NCBI GenBank assembly: GCA_020284085.1
Contig: JACEVL010006403.1
Location: 1,854,001-1,918,000 of the forward strand
Direction of reading: 5' to 3'
Length of the DNA stretch: 64,000 nt
From: Aporrectodea caliginosa
Lineage: Eukaryota; Annelida; Clitellata; Crassiclitellata; Lumbricidae
In this document: positions 12,166 through 22,636 of the stretch, one piece after another
Layout: each line of letters opens with the position of its first letter
Numbering within the stretch: position 1 is the first letter of the stretch
The notes under the pieces: generated by a model
Told to the model about the DNA's origin: nothing
Seen by the model: the letters and a program-made list of their open reading frames with translations, nothing else
The model's database searches: none
Program-made: the position numbers and the translations under genes

Positions 12166-12937
12166 TTGACACTTATTATAACGCCTTTTTGGTTACCTAG
12201 CAAAAGCGACGAATGAGCGAACCTAAATGATGTTAGAGTAATTTAGAACAAGAGTTAATATGCGAACAGATAGCTAAAAGAGTCGCCACTGGCACTGGCA
12301 CTGGCAAGCTCTCGTCCGTCCATAGAAGGACCAAACCAATGGATTGGCATCCAGAGCTGAAAGTAGACACCGTGTTCGCAGTTTCTCGACTATACGTACA
12401 CTGTCGAAGATAAGAAGGAGCGACGATCGGCTCCCAACGAACCCCATGAGCACCAAGCAGTCCTTCGCATGTGTGCAGTTGGTAGAGGACGCTGCATCTA
12501 AGAGATTCCATCAGCCTCCGGGTCTGCGGAGGACGACAGCCTTCACGGCCAGCCATTGGTTGGAGAGCATCACAGTAGAACGGTCAGTCTCACTGTCTCA
12601 GTCGAGGGACGGACGCTCTTGGTCTTTACTGGTCAGTTAGTGACCTGCAACCCTCAGAACACACGAGAAAGAGACAAATAACTCTACGAACGCTTACTAA
12701 GTTCATCAGATCGCATTCGAAGTTCGAACGATCGAAACTGTCCAGCAAAATCAAGATGTGACCACCTTATTGATAAAAATGGCACGTTAGAGAAAGTGAG
12801 GTCATCTTGGACATGCCACGTGCGCAGACTACGAATGTGGCGTTAGAAAATGTTTTCTGAACCGAAATATGGTATCTATTAAAGTAAAAAATAAAATGGA
12901 AAGCTTTCGTGTCCTGTAGATGTGGAACGTAGGAAGA
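12166..12937. other. Non-coding stretch
   Basis: Contains a short GGCACT triplication near 12290. Overlapping open frames exist on both strands at 12233-12640 but lack splice context or a recognisable product. Confidence 0.35.
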
Positions 12938-13451
12938 GGTGTCACGACACCTCGTCTACAGACATTTTGCCAACATACATTTTCGTCTACGAGTATAGCT
13001 GTATCCATCAGGGCTAATCAACAGAGGCCGCTTTCTTAAAACGTACTAAATATTTTCATGGATCCAGCTTCTAATGACGGAAACAATTGTTTTCATTTTT
13101 TTTTGCCCACATACATTTTCGTCTACGAGTATAGCTGTATCCATCAATCCACCTTCTACTGAATTAAAAACTTAGTTTCATCCATCCATCCAGCTTAGTA
13201 TCCAGCTTCTGTTTATGTGGAAAATTATTTCGATCAATCCAGCTTCTACTTCAATACAGGAATGTTTTTATCAGTCCCACAGTTCCCACTTCCATTTAGG
13301 GAAACAGTTTTTTTATCAATCCAGCTTCAATTTTAAAGTTACAATATCAAATAATTTCGTAGACGAAATGTCTGTCGGCGAAATGTCTGTAGAAAAGTGT
13401 CCTGGACGAAAGTCTGTAGACGAGTTGTCGTGGAACCGTAGGGAGACACCC
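12938..13451. mobile_element. Foldback-type element with GTCTACAGACATTT modules
   Basis: The left arm holds ACCTCGTCTACAGACATTTT and the right arm, reverse-complemented, ACTCGTCTACAGACTTTC. Several variants of the module TTCGTCTAC/GACATTTCG are repeated in both arms. Inside, a 43-bp segment beginning ACATACATTTTCGTCTACGA occurs twice in direct orientation (from about 12972 and 13110). There is no coding capacity. The modular, self-complementary arms resemble the element at 39381 in design but not in sequence. Ends are approximate and no target duplication was confirmed. Confidence 0.55.
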
Positions 13452-13967
13452 GTCTCATTCTGTTAGTCCGTTGAACGGACAATGGACGACTCCCAATTGT
13501 GGTCCTGCGCACGGGGTATTTTTTTTATTATGAAGTAGACAATTATATGTTCTGATTTGTTCACAGTCTTTCAACAATAGCCGTGAGAGGCAGAGCACGA
13601 AAGCCTCGGTGGCTGTAGGAAAGAACCGTAACAGAACTTCATTGTGCTAATAATAATTGTCGTCTGACTAATTACACTGTTCGTCTGTTGTCATGCAGTG
13701 TGACGACCGCACCGCCCAATCAAAGCACTCATGACAAGTAGCCAAATGGCTGGTGTCACGTAGAAGAACAGCATATCAATCTCTGCTGATTACAGATCAG
13801 TAACAAGGACTTCCCCCTCCTGGCAATTTGTTTAATTATATGGACACGCTTTGGCCAGACGCGTGTCGAATATACCTTGACAACATACGGGACAAAAGAG
13901 ACCGTCAGCTATCACCAGCACCATAATTATACGTAGGCCACTACATCCGGAAGCGGAATAACGTAAA
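13452..13967. other. Non-coding stretch
   Basis: No gene or repeat recognised. Confidence 0.4.
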
Positions 13968-14260
13968 CGATGCCTGTCTGCCTGCCTGTCTGTCTGCCTG
14001 CCTACCTGCCTGTCTGCCTGCCTGGGTGTCTGCCTGCCTGCCTGTCTGTCTGTCTGCCTGCCTGTCTGTCTGCCTGTCTGTCTGTCTGCCTATCTGCCTG
14101 CCTATCTGCCTGCCTGTCTGCCTGCCTGTCTGCCTCTGTCTGTCTGTCTGTCTGCCTGCCTGCCTGTCTCTCTGTCTGTCTGCCTGTCTGTCTGCCTGTC
14201 TGTCTGCCTGCCTGTGAGCCTGCCTGCTTGCCTGCCAGCCTGCCTGCAGCAGATACAGAA
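13968..14260. repeat. CCTG/TCTG tetranucleotide array
   Basis: About 290 bp of CTGCCTGTCTGT-type repeats, imperfect. It gives false Cys/Leu-rich and Arg/Gln-rich open frames on the two strands. Confidence 0.95.
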
Positions 14261-14993
14261 GCAGTTCGTCATGCATGGGGCATGATGACATGAAGAGCAC
14301 GTGCATACGTTGTCATCGGTGTTGGCAATCTGTAATTAAGCCTCTGGGGCTTGGCGCAACGTTGCGCTATATCGTCGCGTGCATTCCATGCGAAGCCTTT
14401 CGCTGTCTCCAGAATAATTTTTAAGTTACAGGAAAGACAGCAGCAGATGCTAAACAGAACGACCATTGTGCATCTTGTTGCTCAGTGTAGGCCTGATAGT
14501 TTTAAGCAGTCATCAATATTTCACAGATAGACGCAGGTAGCCTATACGTCAATGAATATTCCACACGTCATCATCAGTTGCTGACGCCAGTCATTTGGAG
14601 GCGGTGGGTACGAATAAATGTCCTCGGTCATTTGTCGTGTCCAGTGTTAGTCAAAGTGATGTCTCATGCCCTCATTTATATTATCTCTATTAGTCTTGGT
14701 CTGCATGTTGTGCATTGTGTGCGCTTCTCGAACGCGACCCTCGAAACCTCTGTCGGTGTTAAAGTTTGCTATAAGTGCCAAGTTCACCCGCTGTTGAATG
14801 GTGCTTAAACACCTGAGAAAAGTGTCAATCAATTAAGGCTTATCATACACACTTAGAACCCGCCCAACAAAGTCTCGTCGTCAGCCAGGTTTGCATTAAG
14901 AACGAGAGATGATGACAGCCGGATGAAGCATTCGTAACATAAGACGACGTTCACCGACTGCGATGACTGGAGATTTCTGAGTGATGTTCGGGT
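14261..14993. other. Non-coding stretch
   Basis: No gene, RNA or repeat recognised; short frames only. Confidence 0.4.
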
Positions 14994-15867
14994 CAGTGAT
15001 GGGCAAAAGTTAACGAAAAAGTTGCAAACTTTTAGTTTAACTAAATTTGTTTAGTTAAGGCAGAAGTTTAACTTTTTAAAAATAGTTTAGTTATGACCAA
15101 AGTTTAAATAATATTTTTTAGTTATTAACTAAAAAGTTTAACTAATATTTTTTAGTTATTAGGGCCTAGCTAGAAAGTTTAAGTAACAAAATCAGCAACT
15201 ATCTTCCGCAATGATTGTCATGAGTAACTGGTTTTATTACTCAAGTCAATTGAACTGCATTGCATTGCACCTTTAGCAACTTTCTTCATGATTTTCTTGT
15301 AGAATTGTACTAGAACTATGAGTCTACTCTATTACACATTGCATAGTTTGAAAGTGAAATTGTCATTGACGCTCTGCATTATTACAGTTCACTTAACCCC
15401 GGGATGGCCAACCCGCGGTCTTATTTTATGCCTAGTTTTGCCTACTTAGCCTACACTTGGCCTACTACTACAACAATGCTTAATAATGATGTCTAAAACA
15501 CCAACAATTTAGTGTTGTAGTTCTAATGACATAGTGTAGTCGTAGGCTACCTGTTTTTGGACATTTTTTAATATGAAATAAACATTTGTATTTCTTTCGA
15601 GCCTGTGAGGACAAACATGCATGCTGACCAACAACTATAGTGTCCCGTAGGCCAAAAAAGGTTGGCCACCTCTGGTATTTAGTCTTAACCTCTGTCATTG
15701 TGAAAATGTTTGTGAAAACATTATGTTAAAAGTTGGGAAAAGTTTAACTAACGTTTTTTAGTTTAGTTAACTTATTTACAAAATCAGTTGCCAACGTTTT
15801 AGCTAAACTTTGTTATTTTAGTTGAAAAATAGTTATAGTTTAACTAAAAAACATTAGTTAGTGCCCA
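14994..15867. mobile_element. hAT-like non-autonomous element of AGTTTAACTAA repeats
   Basis: The left end CAGTGATGGGCAAAAGTTAA has a hAT-like start. The right end ...AGTTAGTGCCCAT is recognisable as the eroded complement. Both flanks of the element are made of AGTTTAACTAAAAAA-type degenerate repeats that can fold back. The right terminus merges with a TA tract and a SINE tail, and no target duplication is visible. A second small element sits inside (15398-15674). Confidence 0.5.
15398..15674. mobile_element. Nested hAT-like MITE
   Basis: The left end CCCGGGATGGCCAACCCGCG and the right end, reverse-complemented, CCAGAGGTGGCCAACC share GATGGCCAACC/GGTGGCCAACC, the type of terminus seen in Charlie-like hAT MITEs. 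The interior is AT-rich and non-coding. It lies inside the AGTTTAACTAA element. No clear target duplication. Confidence 0.45.
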
Positions 15868-16118
15868 TATATATATATTTTCGTTTATTCAAACAATCCG
15901 GTTGACAAACAGCAACCGGTTACAGTGTACAATTATTCAATTGATACAATTCACAAGAACACAAATGACAGAAGACATATATCTTAACTACTAACAGAAC
16001 AGACAGCCTGCAGCGCTAATAGCAGCCAGCAAAGCATATCCGCCCAACGGGGGCTCGAACTCGGTACCTCTCGGTCTGTGTGCCAGATGTTATCCAATGC
16101 GCCACGGGCCCCCCCCCC
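15868..16118 (-). mobile_element. tRNA-derived SINE, family C
   Basis: On the minus strand it starts GGCCCGTGGCGCATTGGATA (A-box TGGCGCATTGG), followed by the B-box CGAGTTCGAGCCCC, then a body and the tail GAATAAACGAAAATATATAT. The acceptor-stem halves do not pair, so it is a SINE head rather than a functional tRNA. Only one copy occurs in the window. Confidence 0.6.
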
Positions 16119-16540
16119 AACTGTGTTCGGGTGTCGCTTCCAGGTCCGTGTAGGACGAGGATTCTCCAGGACCAGGCGAGTTGGTAAGGTCTCACTGGAA
16201 TAGGCACAGAACATAGTGTAAATGTGTAGTGTTGATCTAACTGTAAATCTACAAGGCCTACACTTTAAAAAGCTGCATAAGAGAGATCATATATTAGCAC
16301 TGGCGCTAATTCAAGTCAGTTAGACTGTTAGAGCCAGTTTGTTTCCTTAGATGCCGGAAAACAAGAATTTTACCTTTACTTTGCCACCTTTGAGGCATCG
16401 GCGCTTGTAGGAAAAGCTTCAGGTAATCCCGTTTTAATCAGCTACAAAGACCATTCGGACATTATATATACCCGATGACAATTGATGCTAAATAGGCCTA
16501 CTACAAAGTCTTCGTGCGATGACGGTGTTTCTTAATCCTG

Positions 16541-16550
16541 GGATTAATCC
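16541..16550. promoter_or_regulatory. Palindromic GGATTAATCC site upstream of Hox1
   Basis: GGATTAATCC is a perfect 10-bp palindrome of two GGATTA cores, the sequence preferred by K50 (Otx/bicoid-type) homeodomains. It lies about 0.6 kb upstream of the Hox1 start codon. One match of this length can occur by chance, so the regulatory reading is a guess. Confidence 0.2.
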
Positions 16551-16917
16551 TGGTATTGTTTTTATTGTTTTTGATCATACAACATCAAAATTCACGAAAC
16601 GTCGTCTACAGGATCTGTCGGTTCTGGTCTGGAAGCGAAGTAAAGTTAGAGTAGGTTTCCGGAGAGATTTGGCGCTGGGTGGCGCCCATCAATAATAGAT
16701 TGATACCTGAGGCCATCATGCATAATGAACACACGGGGGTCGTTCCGGTGGCACGTTACCGTGTCGACATGAGTCTGCGGCATGGTTGAAGCCGGACAAT
16801 CGATCGCCTGCCAGAGTTGCTTCCGAAACGGCGGCCGCCATTGGTCGGCGAAGAGAGGCTGAATAGATGAAAAGAGCGAGAGACCAGCGAAGCGAATAGC
16901 TCTCCTCGCCTGTAACC

Positions 16918-17028
16918 ATGACTGAGCACAACGACGGAGGAGGAGGCCGAGCAGGAACTGAGCATCGCCGCCAAAGGATCCTTTGTTGGTCGGACGGACG
17001 ACGAGATCTTGTTGGCAATCATCACTGA
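16918..17028 (+). CDS. Upstream ORF in the presumed Hox1 leader (36 codons)
   Basis: ATG at 16918 opens a 36-residue frame ending at TGA 17026-17028, 129 bases before the Hox1 start codon at 17158. It is Gly/Arg-rich and unlike a known peptide. It matters only if the Hox1 transcript begins upstream of 16918, which the sequence does not show. Confidence 0.25.
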   Translation: MTEHNDGGGGRAGTEHRRQRILCWSDGRRDLVGNHH

Positions 17029-17157
17029 ATGACGGTCAACTTTGTCAAAGCCTATAAACAAATCAACAACACGAACTGATGTTGTTCCGCGCTCAGATGT
17101 CTGCGTAGAAAGACACGAATAGTTGGACATAAAGTTGGATAGTTATTAATCGAAGCG

Positions 17158-20100
17158 ATGAAGACGATGGTGATGATGACTACGGCGAGAAATACGACTA
17201 CGGATGGACAATATGACTGCGGACGGAATTTAGTGGACTATGCGTCCGACATGTATGTAGGAAATGGCGATAATGCATATAACGGTAAGTAGATTATAAT
17301 ATTATTGTTTGAGCCTCTGAATGTTTGCAACGTAGCTTGATAAGAGGTCTTCTAAACTATAGGCTTAAATATTTAAATGCTTTTTGAAAAGTTTAGAAAG
17401 TAAGCTTAATGCAATGAAATAGGGAAACATAAAATAATATCTTGAAAAACAAGGATCGATAGCGTAAGAAAAAGTTCTTATGGCAAAAGAATAGTTTCAT
17501 TTCGTTCGAACATGAACAGCAAATGGAAGTTTTCATAAGGTTTCATGGACCTTAATTTTACTCTGTTTATTAAATGTTTTATAATGTCTTTGTTTCAAAA
17601 ACCGCAGGATGTTAGACACTGATTTTGGTAGACCTTCATGTACAGATAGTGGGCAGTGTTCGCCTTATCTATCCTAACGCTGTAGGCCTATAGCTTTATA
17701 ACCTCCGAAGAGAAAACGTTGTAATATTATATGGTCATAGAGATTTATAGGCTGTTAGACCCTAATAAAACCAAATTACTGCTAAAGTGTCGCTATCACG
17801 ATGCAAAAATCTTCAGTGAAGTCTTCAAGACTTCAGCTTGAATTGAGCGTCAAATATCCGCTGGAGAGATCGATCGAAATCCGTTGGATCAGAGAAATCA
17901 GAAATCAATCTACGATGGACAAACCATTTTGAAACAGTGCCTTACATTGCAGTGACTCTCATTCACTCGTTTGCCTGTTGTTTACAGTTGCTTCAATGTT
18001 ACTTACATTTAGACCTGAAGTAGAGTCTAGGTATTGCAGCCTGAGGCCAGGACCGCCAGATGTTTTGGCTACTGACAACATTAGTCGTAGTCAAACAAAC
18101 AGGGGTCTAGGTTAGAGGTGTAAACGAATCTTATTTTTTAAACTATCAGACCTGATTAGTGTCTGAAATGTATGGACATATCTAGATACTTAATGATCTT
18201 AACATGGCGCCTTTGAAGTACCTCACAAAAGCGCATCATACATGAATATATCTGTCTGATCTAAACAAGTGTGTTTTAAGATAGTTTGAGTGTCACAGCG
18301 TGTAAATGCAATGGAAGACTGTTCCACGAAGATGGTCCAATACATGAGAAGGTACGATGAGCTCAAGTTGACGTGCAGATGCACGGCACCTGCATATCTC
18401 AACGGTTAGGAGAGCGCAACGGTCGCCGATCAGGTTGACTTGAAACTCGAACACAGAGCTAGTTTACTTGTAATGGAGCTCTCTGATGTATTTCGGGGCA
18501 GAACCAACAATTGAAGGACGTTTCAGCAAAATGATCTTAAAAGAAATCTGCCCAGCAATAGGAAGCCAATGTTGCGTCTTTCGCATCTACACTGTGTCCG
18601 GAAAAATTCCGACCCCCACAGATGTGGTTAAAAAAACTATAGTAGATAATAATCGATTTAAAAAAATACAAAAGCATTTTCATCTTGACATACTTACAAA
18701 CGAAATTCTTTGTAATGTATTAACGGCCCCGTTTAAACTTACGTCATAGTGACGTATTTGAGTTTTATATTTTGTAAACAAAGTTGCAAGAAAATGGCGT
18801 TTAGCGAGGAAGACAAAATTGTTATAAAATTTTTACGCCAAAACAAGAAATATGGAGCCAAGAAGTTTCTGAAAAAATTTCCGAACAAGGGTTGGACATT
18901 AGGTGGACTAAAGTACCTTATACGAAAAATTGATCTAACCGAATCGTGTAAGCGTCGCAAGGGTAGCGGTAGACCGAGAGTTGCACGGACAACTGAAAAT
19001 ATCGAAAAAGTTGAGGATCTCGTTTTAAGTCAAGAAGATCGACCTCAATCACATCTAACGCTAAGAGAAATCGCTCGAGAGACTGGAATTTCAAAAACTT
19101 CAGTGCACGAAATTGTCAAAAATGACCTTCATCTAAAGTGTTTAAAGAAAAGACGAGCGACTGAATTAACAGAAGCCAACAAGGAAGCACGGCTCGAGCG
19201 TTCAAGGATTTTGTTAGATCGCTATCCTGATGAAATGGTAAACTTTATTTGGTTTACAGACGAAAAGTTGTTTACCATCGCCACACCAAAGAACAGTCAA
19301 AATGATCGTCTGTACGTTGCCACCGGAACTCGGAAGAAAAACATCCCAGCTAATCGTTTGCTTAGTACTCGCCCAACATTCAGCCAGTCAGTAATGGTTT
19401 CAGTTGGTGTATCTGCTCTTGGTAAAACAGACATACATTTCATAGAACCTGGCGTTAAAATAAATGGAGCTTACTATCGAGATTCTTTGTTGTTGGAAAA
19501 ATTATTACCTGATATCAGGCAATATTCAGATTACTACACATTTCAACAAGATGGTGCTCCAGCTCACCGAGCACGTGAAACTGTCGAACTGCTGATAAAG
19601 GAGACTCCAGATTTTATACCTCCAAATCTTTGGCCTCCAAACAGTCCGGACTTAAATCCTGTTGATTATAAAATTTGGGGAATAATGCAGGAGAAGGTAT
19701 ACAAGACAAAGGTCAGAAACATTGAAGAACTCCGTGAGCGAATTGTTAATGCTTGGGATGAATTTGATCAACTGGTCGTCGATGCTGCCGTTAGTCAGTG
19801 GCGTGTGCGTCTCGTAGCTTGTGTTGAAGCCAATGGCGGACATTTTGAACATAAATTATAGTTCACTAATATTTCAGGATTAAATTGTTTTTGGAATTTT
19901 AAAAATTGATGACAATTTACTAGTTCTCTCATTCGTATCTCAGGGGGTCGGAATTTTTCCGGACACAGTGTATATTGCGCTATATATATGCAAATATTTC
20001 GGCTTGTTGGCTGACATATTCGATTACATTTGTAGACGAAATCTCCACCACGGCATCCGTTTCGTTTAATAAGAGTGTATGAAAGGCCTCAGAAAAGCGA

Positions 20101-21103
20101 AAATTCGAAGGAACTATTACTTACTCTTATAATTGTCATATAATTAATTCTTTTCAGGGTCCTTGGTAGACTATGACGCCTTCAACGGACATAGAAGCTC
20201 TGATGCTCACGTGCAACCATACAAGGATGTGTTATCTGTCCAACCGACCAACCCCCACGCACAATCCAGACACTTTATGTCACCCGCTCGTCGCTTGGTA
20301 CCTGCCCATCAAGTACAATCCACCAACTACGCACCATCTGGCCATCAAGTACCAACAGCCAACCCCGTGCAATGTACTCACCAGTTATCGACCGACAATC
20401 GCTTACCATTCATTTACCATTCACAAACTAATCGTCAGGTACCAACTACTGCCACCCACGTACCACTTATTCACCAAACACCATCAGTACATCGAGTCTC
20501 AACGGGTCCGATCGTCCCACAGTACCAGCCACATTCCGGTCATTTTCAACTGGATTACGAATCCCTCTGCTCCGGTGAAGTGCATGTCGACGTCGCTCAT
20601 GAGAACTGCCGCTGCCCATCACACGACATCTCAGGATCCTTGGACCCACAAATAGGCATCGAGGAATCTTCCTTTTTCATAGATTCTGGTCGCTTTCCGA
20701 TTGGCTATCACTCTGGCAGCGATGCTTACACTCACCAGGCGCCAGTGGGAGCTAGCGTCGGCTCCAAGTATGAACATTGTTTAGGGATCCGAACATTCGA
20801 GAAATGCGAACGTTTTAGGACGGGTTTGGATTCTTCAGCGAAGAGTTGGAGCTGCGATGACGCATCGTGTTGTTGTCGGCAGCATCTTCGTCACGACGAC
20901 AGCCATTCGGTTAAGATGAAGAACGGAAGTGGGACTAAAGATACTACGACGGCGTCTCACAGACAAATACAATCGACTGCTGCTGCTGCTGCTACGGATG
21001 AGCGCCTTTCTTCAGTCGATGGCAGCACAACATCAAAACCAGAAGCGACCTACAGATGGATGACGCTTAAAAGAGGATCCAGACAACAAGGTGACGTATG
21101 CGC

Positions 21104-21134
<31 letters not shown>

Positions 21135-21868
21135 TGTATGTATGCATGCATTTATGAGCGTATGTATGATTGTTTATATGTATGTATGTATGTATGTATG
21201 TCTGTCTGTATGTATTATGCATGTTTGTATATATGCATGTATCTATGTGTTTATGTATGTATATATGTATGTATGTATGTAAATGCATGTGTGTATGTAT
21301 GTGCAACTGAATACAACTGAATGTATAGTTGTATACACATTTGAATTCATTTAATAAGATATAGGCATGCAAATGTACGTATTATGTACTTATGTATGTA
21401 CTTACATGTAAGCATGTTTGTATCTATATCTGTTTTAATTGCTTGTCTGCAGCTCTCGTGTTAAAGCATCAATCGTCGGCTCATGGAGTGGCGGCAGAGA
21501 CTGGAGTGCAGCAGCTACCTCTGACGTCATCCGTCGGTCGAACTAACTTCTCGACGAAGCAGCTGACAGAGTTAGAGAAGGAGTTTCACTTCAACGGATA
21601 CCTGACACGGGCCAGGCGCATCGAGATCGCTTCTGCCCTTCGACTGAACGAGGCTCAGGTCAAGATCTGGTTTCAGAATAGACGAATGAAGCAGAAGAAG
21701 AGATCGAAGGAAACGACGATGCTCACATCACCCGCTGCTCCAACGAAGTCGCCTAAAACAGATGAAACCGTTCCCGAAATGTCTGAGGATGGAGTTCCAT
21801 TGCAAGAGGACAAGGAGGCTGAGACCTGCTTCAGACAAACAGTAGCAAAGAATCAGGAGATTAAGTGA
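17158..21868 (+). CDS. Hox1: Hox1/labial-class homeobox transcription factor, complete, three exons
   Basis: Exons are 17158-17284, 20158-21090 and 21453-21868. Both introns are GT-AG and both junctions are phase 1, giving 491 residues. An in-frame TAG at 17140 precedes the ATG. The homeodomain spans about residues 379-438 with [10 protein letters not shown] (W48=Trp426, N51=Asn429), which contacts [22 protein letters not shown] and [11 protein letters not shown] mark it as labial/Hox1 rather than any other Hox class. A hexapeptide TYRWM at 340-344 (21048-21062), used by Hox proteins to bind Pbc/Exd partners, is encoded at the end of exon 2. The long region between is rich in His, Pro, Ser and Thr. 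Gly402 replaces the Lys/Arg usual at homeodomain position 24. The protein is a nuclear transcription factor that by family knowledge patterns anterior body regions. Intron 1 carries a mariner and intron 2 starts with an ATGT array. Confidence 0.93.
18590..19970 (+). mobile_element. Complete mariner-type transposon in Hox1 intron 1
   Basis: 1,381 bp bounded by perfect 28-bp terminal inverted repeats (each starting CACTGTGTCCGGAAAAATTC) and by TA on both sides (18588-18589 and 19971-19972), the Tc1/mariner target duplication. It encodes one uninterrupted transposase in the same direction as Hox1. Perfect termini and an open frame indicate a young, possibly active copy. Confidence 0.95.
18794..19861 (+). 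CDS. Mariner-family transposase, DD37D type, 355 residues
   Basis: Cut-and-paste DDE/D transposase. I start at ATG 18794 (MAFSEEDK), not at the upstream in-frame codon at 18749, because the downstream start gives the usual mariner N-terminus and length. Two helix-turn-helix segments span roughly residues 5-45 and 85-120, with the linker GSGRPR at 57-62 (GRPR AT-hook-like). The catalytic aspartates are Asp156 (W-F-T-D-E-K), Asp253 (Q-Q-D-G-A-P-A-H) and Asp291 (N-P-V-D-Y). There are 37 residues between the last two, so DD37D, as in maT-like lineages of the Tc1/mariner superfamily. The C-terminus G-G-H-F-E-H-K-L matches that of the fragment at 39674 (V-H-F-E-H-Q-F). No stop or frameshift is seen. 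The gene is nested in a Hox1 intron, sense to it. Confidence 0.95.
   Translation: MAFSEEDKIVIKFLRQNKKYGAKKFLKKFPNKGWTLGGLKYLIRKIDLTESCKRRKGSGRPRVARTTENIEKVEDLVLSQEDRPQSHLTLREIARETGISKTSVHEIVKNDLHLKCLKKRRATELTEANKEARLERSRILLDRYPDEMVNFIWFTDEKLFTIATPKNSQNDRLYVATGTRKKNIPANRLLSTRPTFSQSVMVSVGVSALGKTDIHFIEPGVKINGAYYRDSLLLEKLLPDIRQYSDYYTFQQDGAPAHRARETVELLIKETPDFIPPNLWPPNSPDLNPVDYKIWGIMQEKVYKTKVRNIEELRERIVNAWDEFDQLVVDAAVSQWRVRLVACVEANGGHFEHKL
21098..21300. repeat. (ATGT)n array in Hox1 intron 2
   Basis: Imperfect ATGT repeat beginning about eight bases after the exon 2 donor. Reading through the donor gives a Cys/Met/Tyr-rich extension, which is an artefact of the array. Confidence 0.9.
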
Positions 21869-21931
21869 TGATCTTAGGCGATTTTCAATTTCTGTTACTA
21901 TCATCCAGGATTCCAAAATCTCATATGAATG

Positions 21932-21935
<4 letters not shown>

Positions 21936-22003
<68 letters not shown>
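21936..22003. repeat. (TC)n microsatellite in the Hox1 3' region
   Basis: Uninterrupted CT dinucleotides about 70 bases after the Hox1 stop codon; probably within the 3' UTR. Confidence 0.95.
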
Positions 22004-22006
<3 letters not shown>

Positions 22007-22054
22007 TAGAGATGGCCTACGTTCACTCGTGCGGATACATTAAACTGTTCCAGC

Positions 22055-22060
22055 AATAAA
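22055..22060 (+). terminator. Candidate Hox1 polyadenylation signal
   Basis: The first AATAAA after the Hox1 stop codon, 187 bases downstream, just past the TC array. This would give a short 3' UTR; other signals further on cannot be excluded. Confidence 0.45.
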
Positions 22061-22461
22061 AGGCCGAATGTGTCAATTTTCTGTAATTTTCTTCGGTATA
22101 TGAAGGCAGCCCTCGGGTTTTTACTGGCGATAACGAATTCCGATCCAACCAACCAACCACGGAAGAGAAATAATGCCGGGTTTTGTAGTCGTAGCTGCAG
22201 ATCGATGCAGCGCGATAGAAACCGCTTACATGGAGACTGCTATCGGTAATTAATAATTTTCATTTGTTTACTTTCTCAGCCTGAAGTAATGCAATACTCT
22301 TGTCAATCATTGCTTCATTACTTTTATGTCGATAACACGATACGAAAAGAAAGCAAGGACAGAATTGCTGGCTAAGATGAAGATTCGCTATCTATGGATG
22401 CAGCAGCATGCTTATCCAATTTCTACATGTTACAAAGTTTTGATGAATTTGTTATCAAAAG

Positions 22462-22628
22462 CAGTGGCGGCGCCAGCATGGGGCTAGGGTGGGCTGAAGC
22501 CCCCCCCTATCGGCGGCTCAGCCCCCCCAAACAAAAGTGGGAAATCACAGCCAATGCCAGAGAGGAGGGGAAAAGGGAAGGAACTGAGGCTTTAGCCCCC
22601 CAAACCTGAAATCCTAGCGCCGCTACTG
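22462..22628. mobile_element. hAT MITE, 167 bp, with perfect 8-bp target duplication
   Basis: The left end CAGTGGCGGCGCCAGC and the right end, reverse-complemented, CAGTAGCGGCGCTAGG form imperfect inverted repeats. ATCAAAAG flanks the element on both sides (22454-22461 and 22629-22636), an exact 8-bp duplication typical of hAT insertion. The interior has G- and C-runs and no coding capacity. Confidence 0.9.
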
Positions 22629-22636
22629 ATCAAAAG

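Noticed and set aside
13941..14306. Long Cys/Leu/Pro and Gln/Arg open frames on both strands
   Set aside because: Translation of the CCTG/TCTG array.
15868..16118. Functional tRNA gene
   Set aside because: A- and B-boxes are present but the acceptor stem does not pair and a SINE body and tail follow. The same reasoning applies to the B-box sequences at 9.5, 25.6, 35.3 and 36.9 kb.
16716..17130. Two minus-strand frames of 100 and 124 codons
   Set aside because: Overlapping frames in GC-rich DNA opposite the presumed Hox1 leader; no recognisable domain or splice context.
21091..21320. Continuation of Hox1 exon 2 into a Cys/Tyr/Met-rich tail
   Set aside because: The exon ends at the 21090 donor; the rest is the ATGT array. 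Phase joins exactly to the homeobox exon at 21453.
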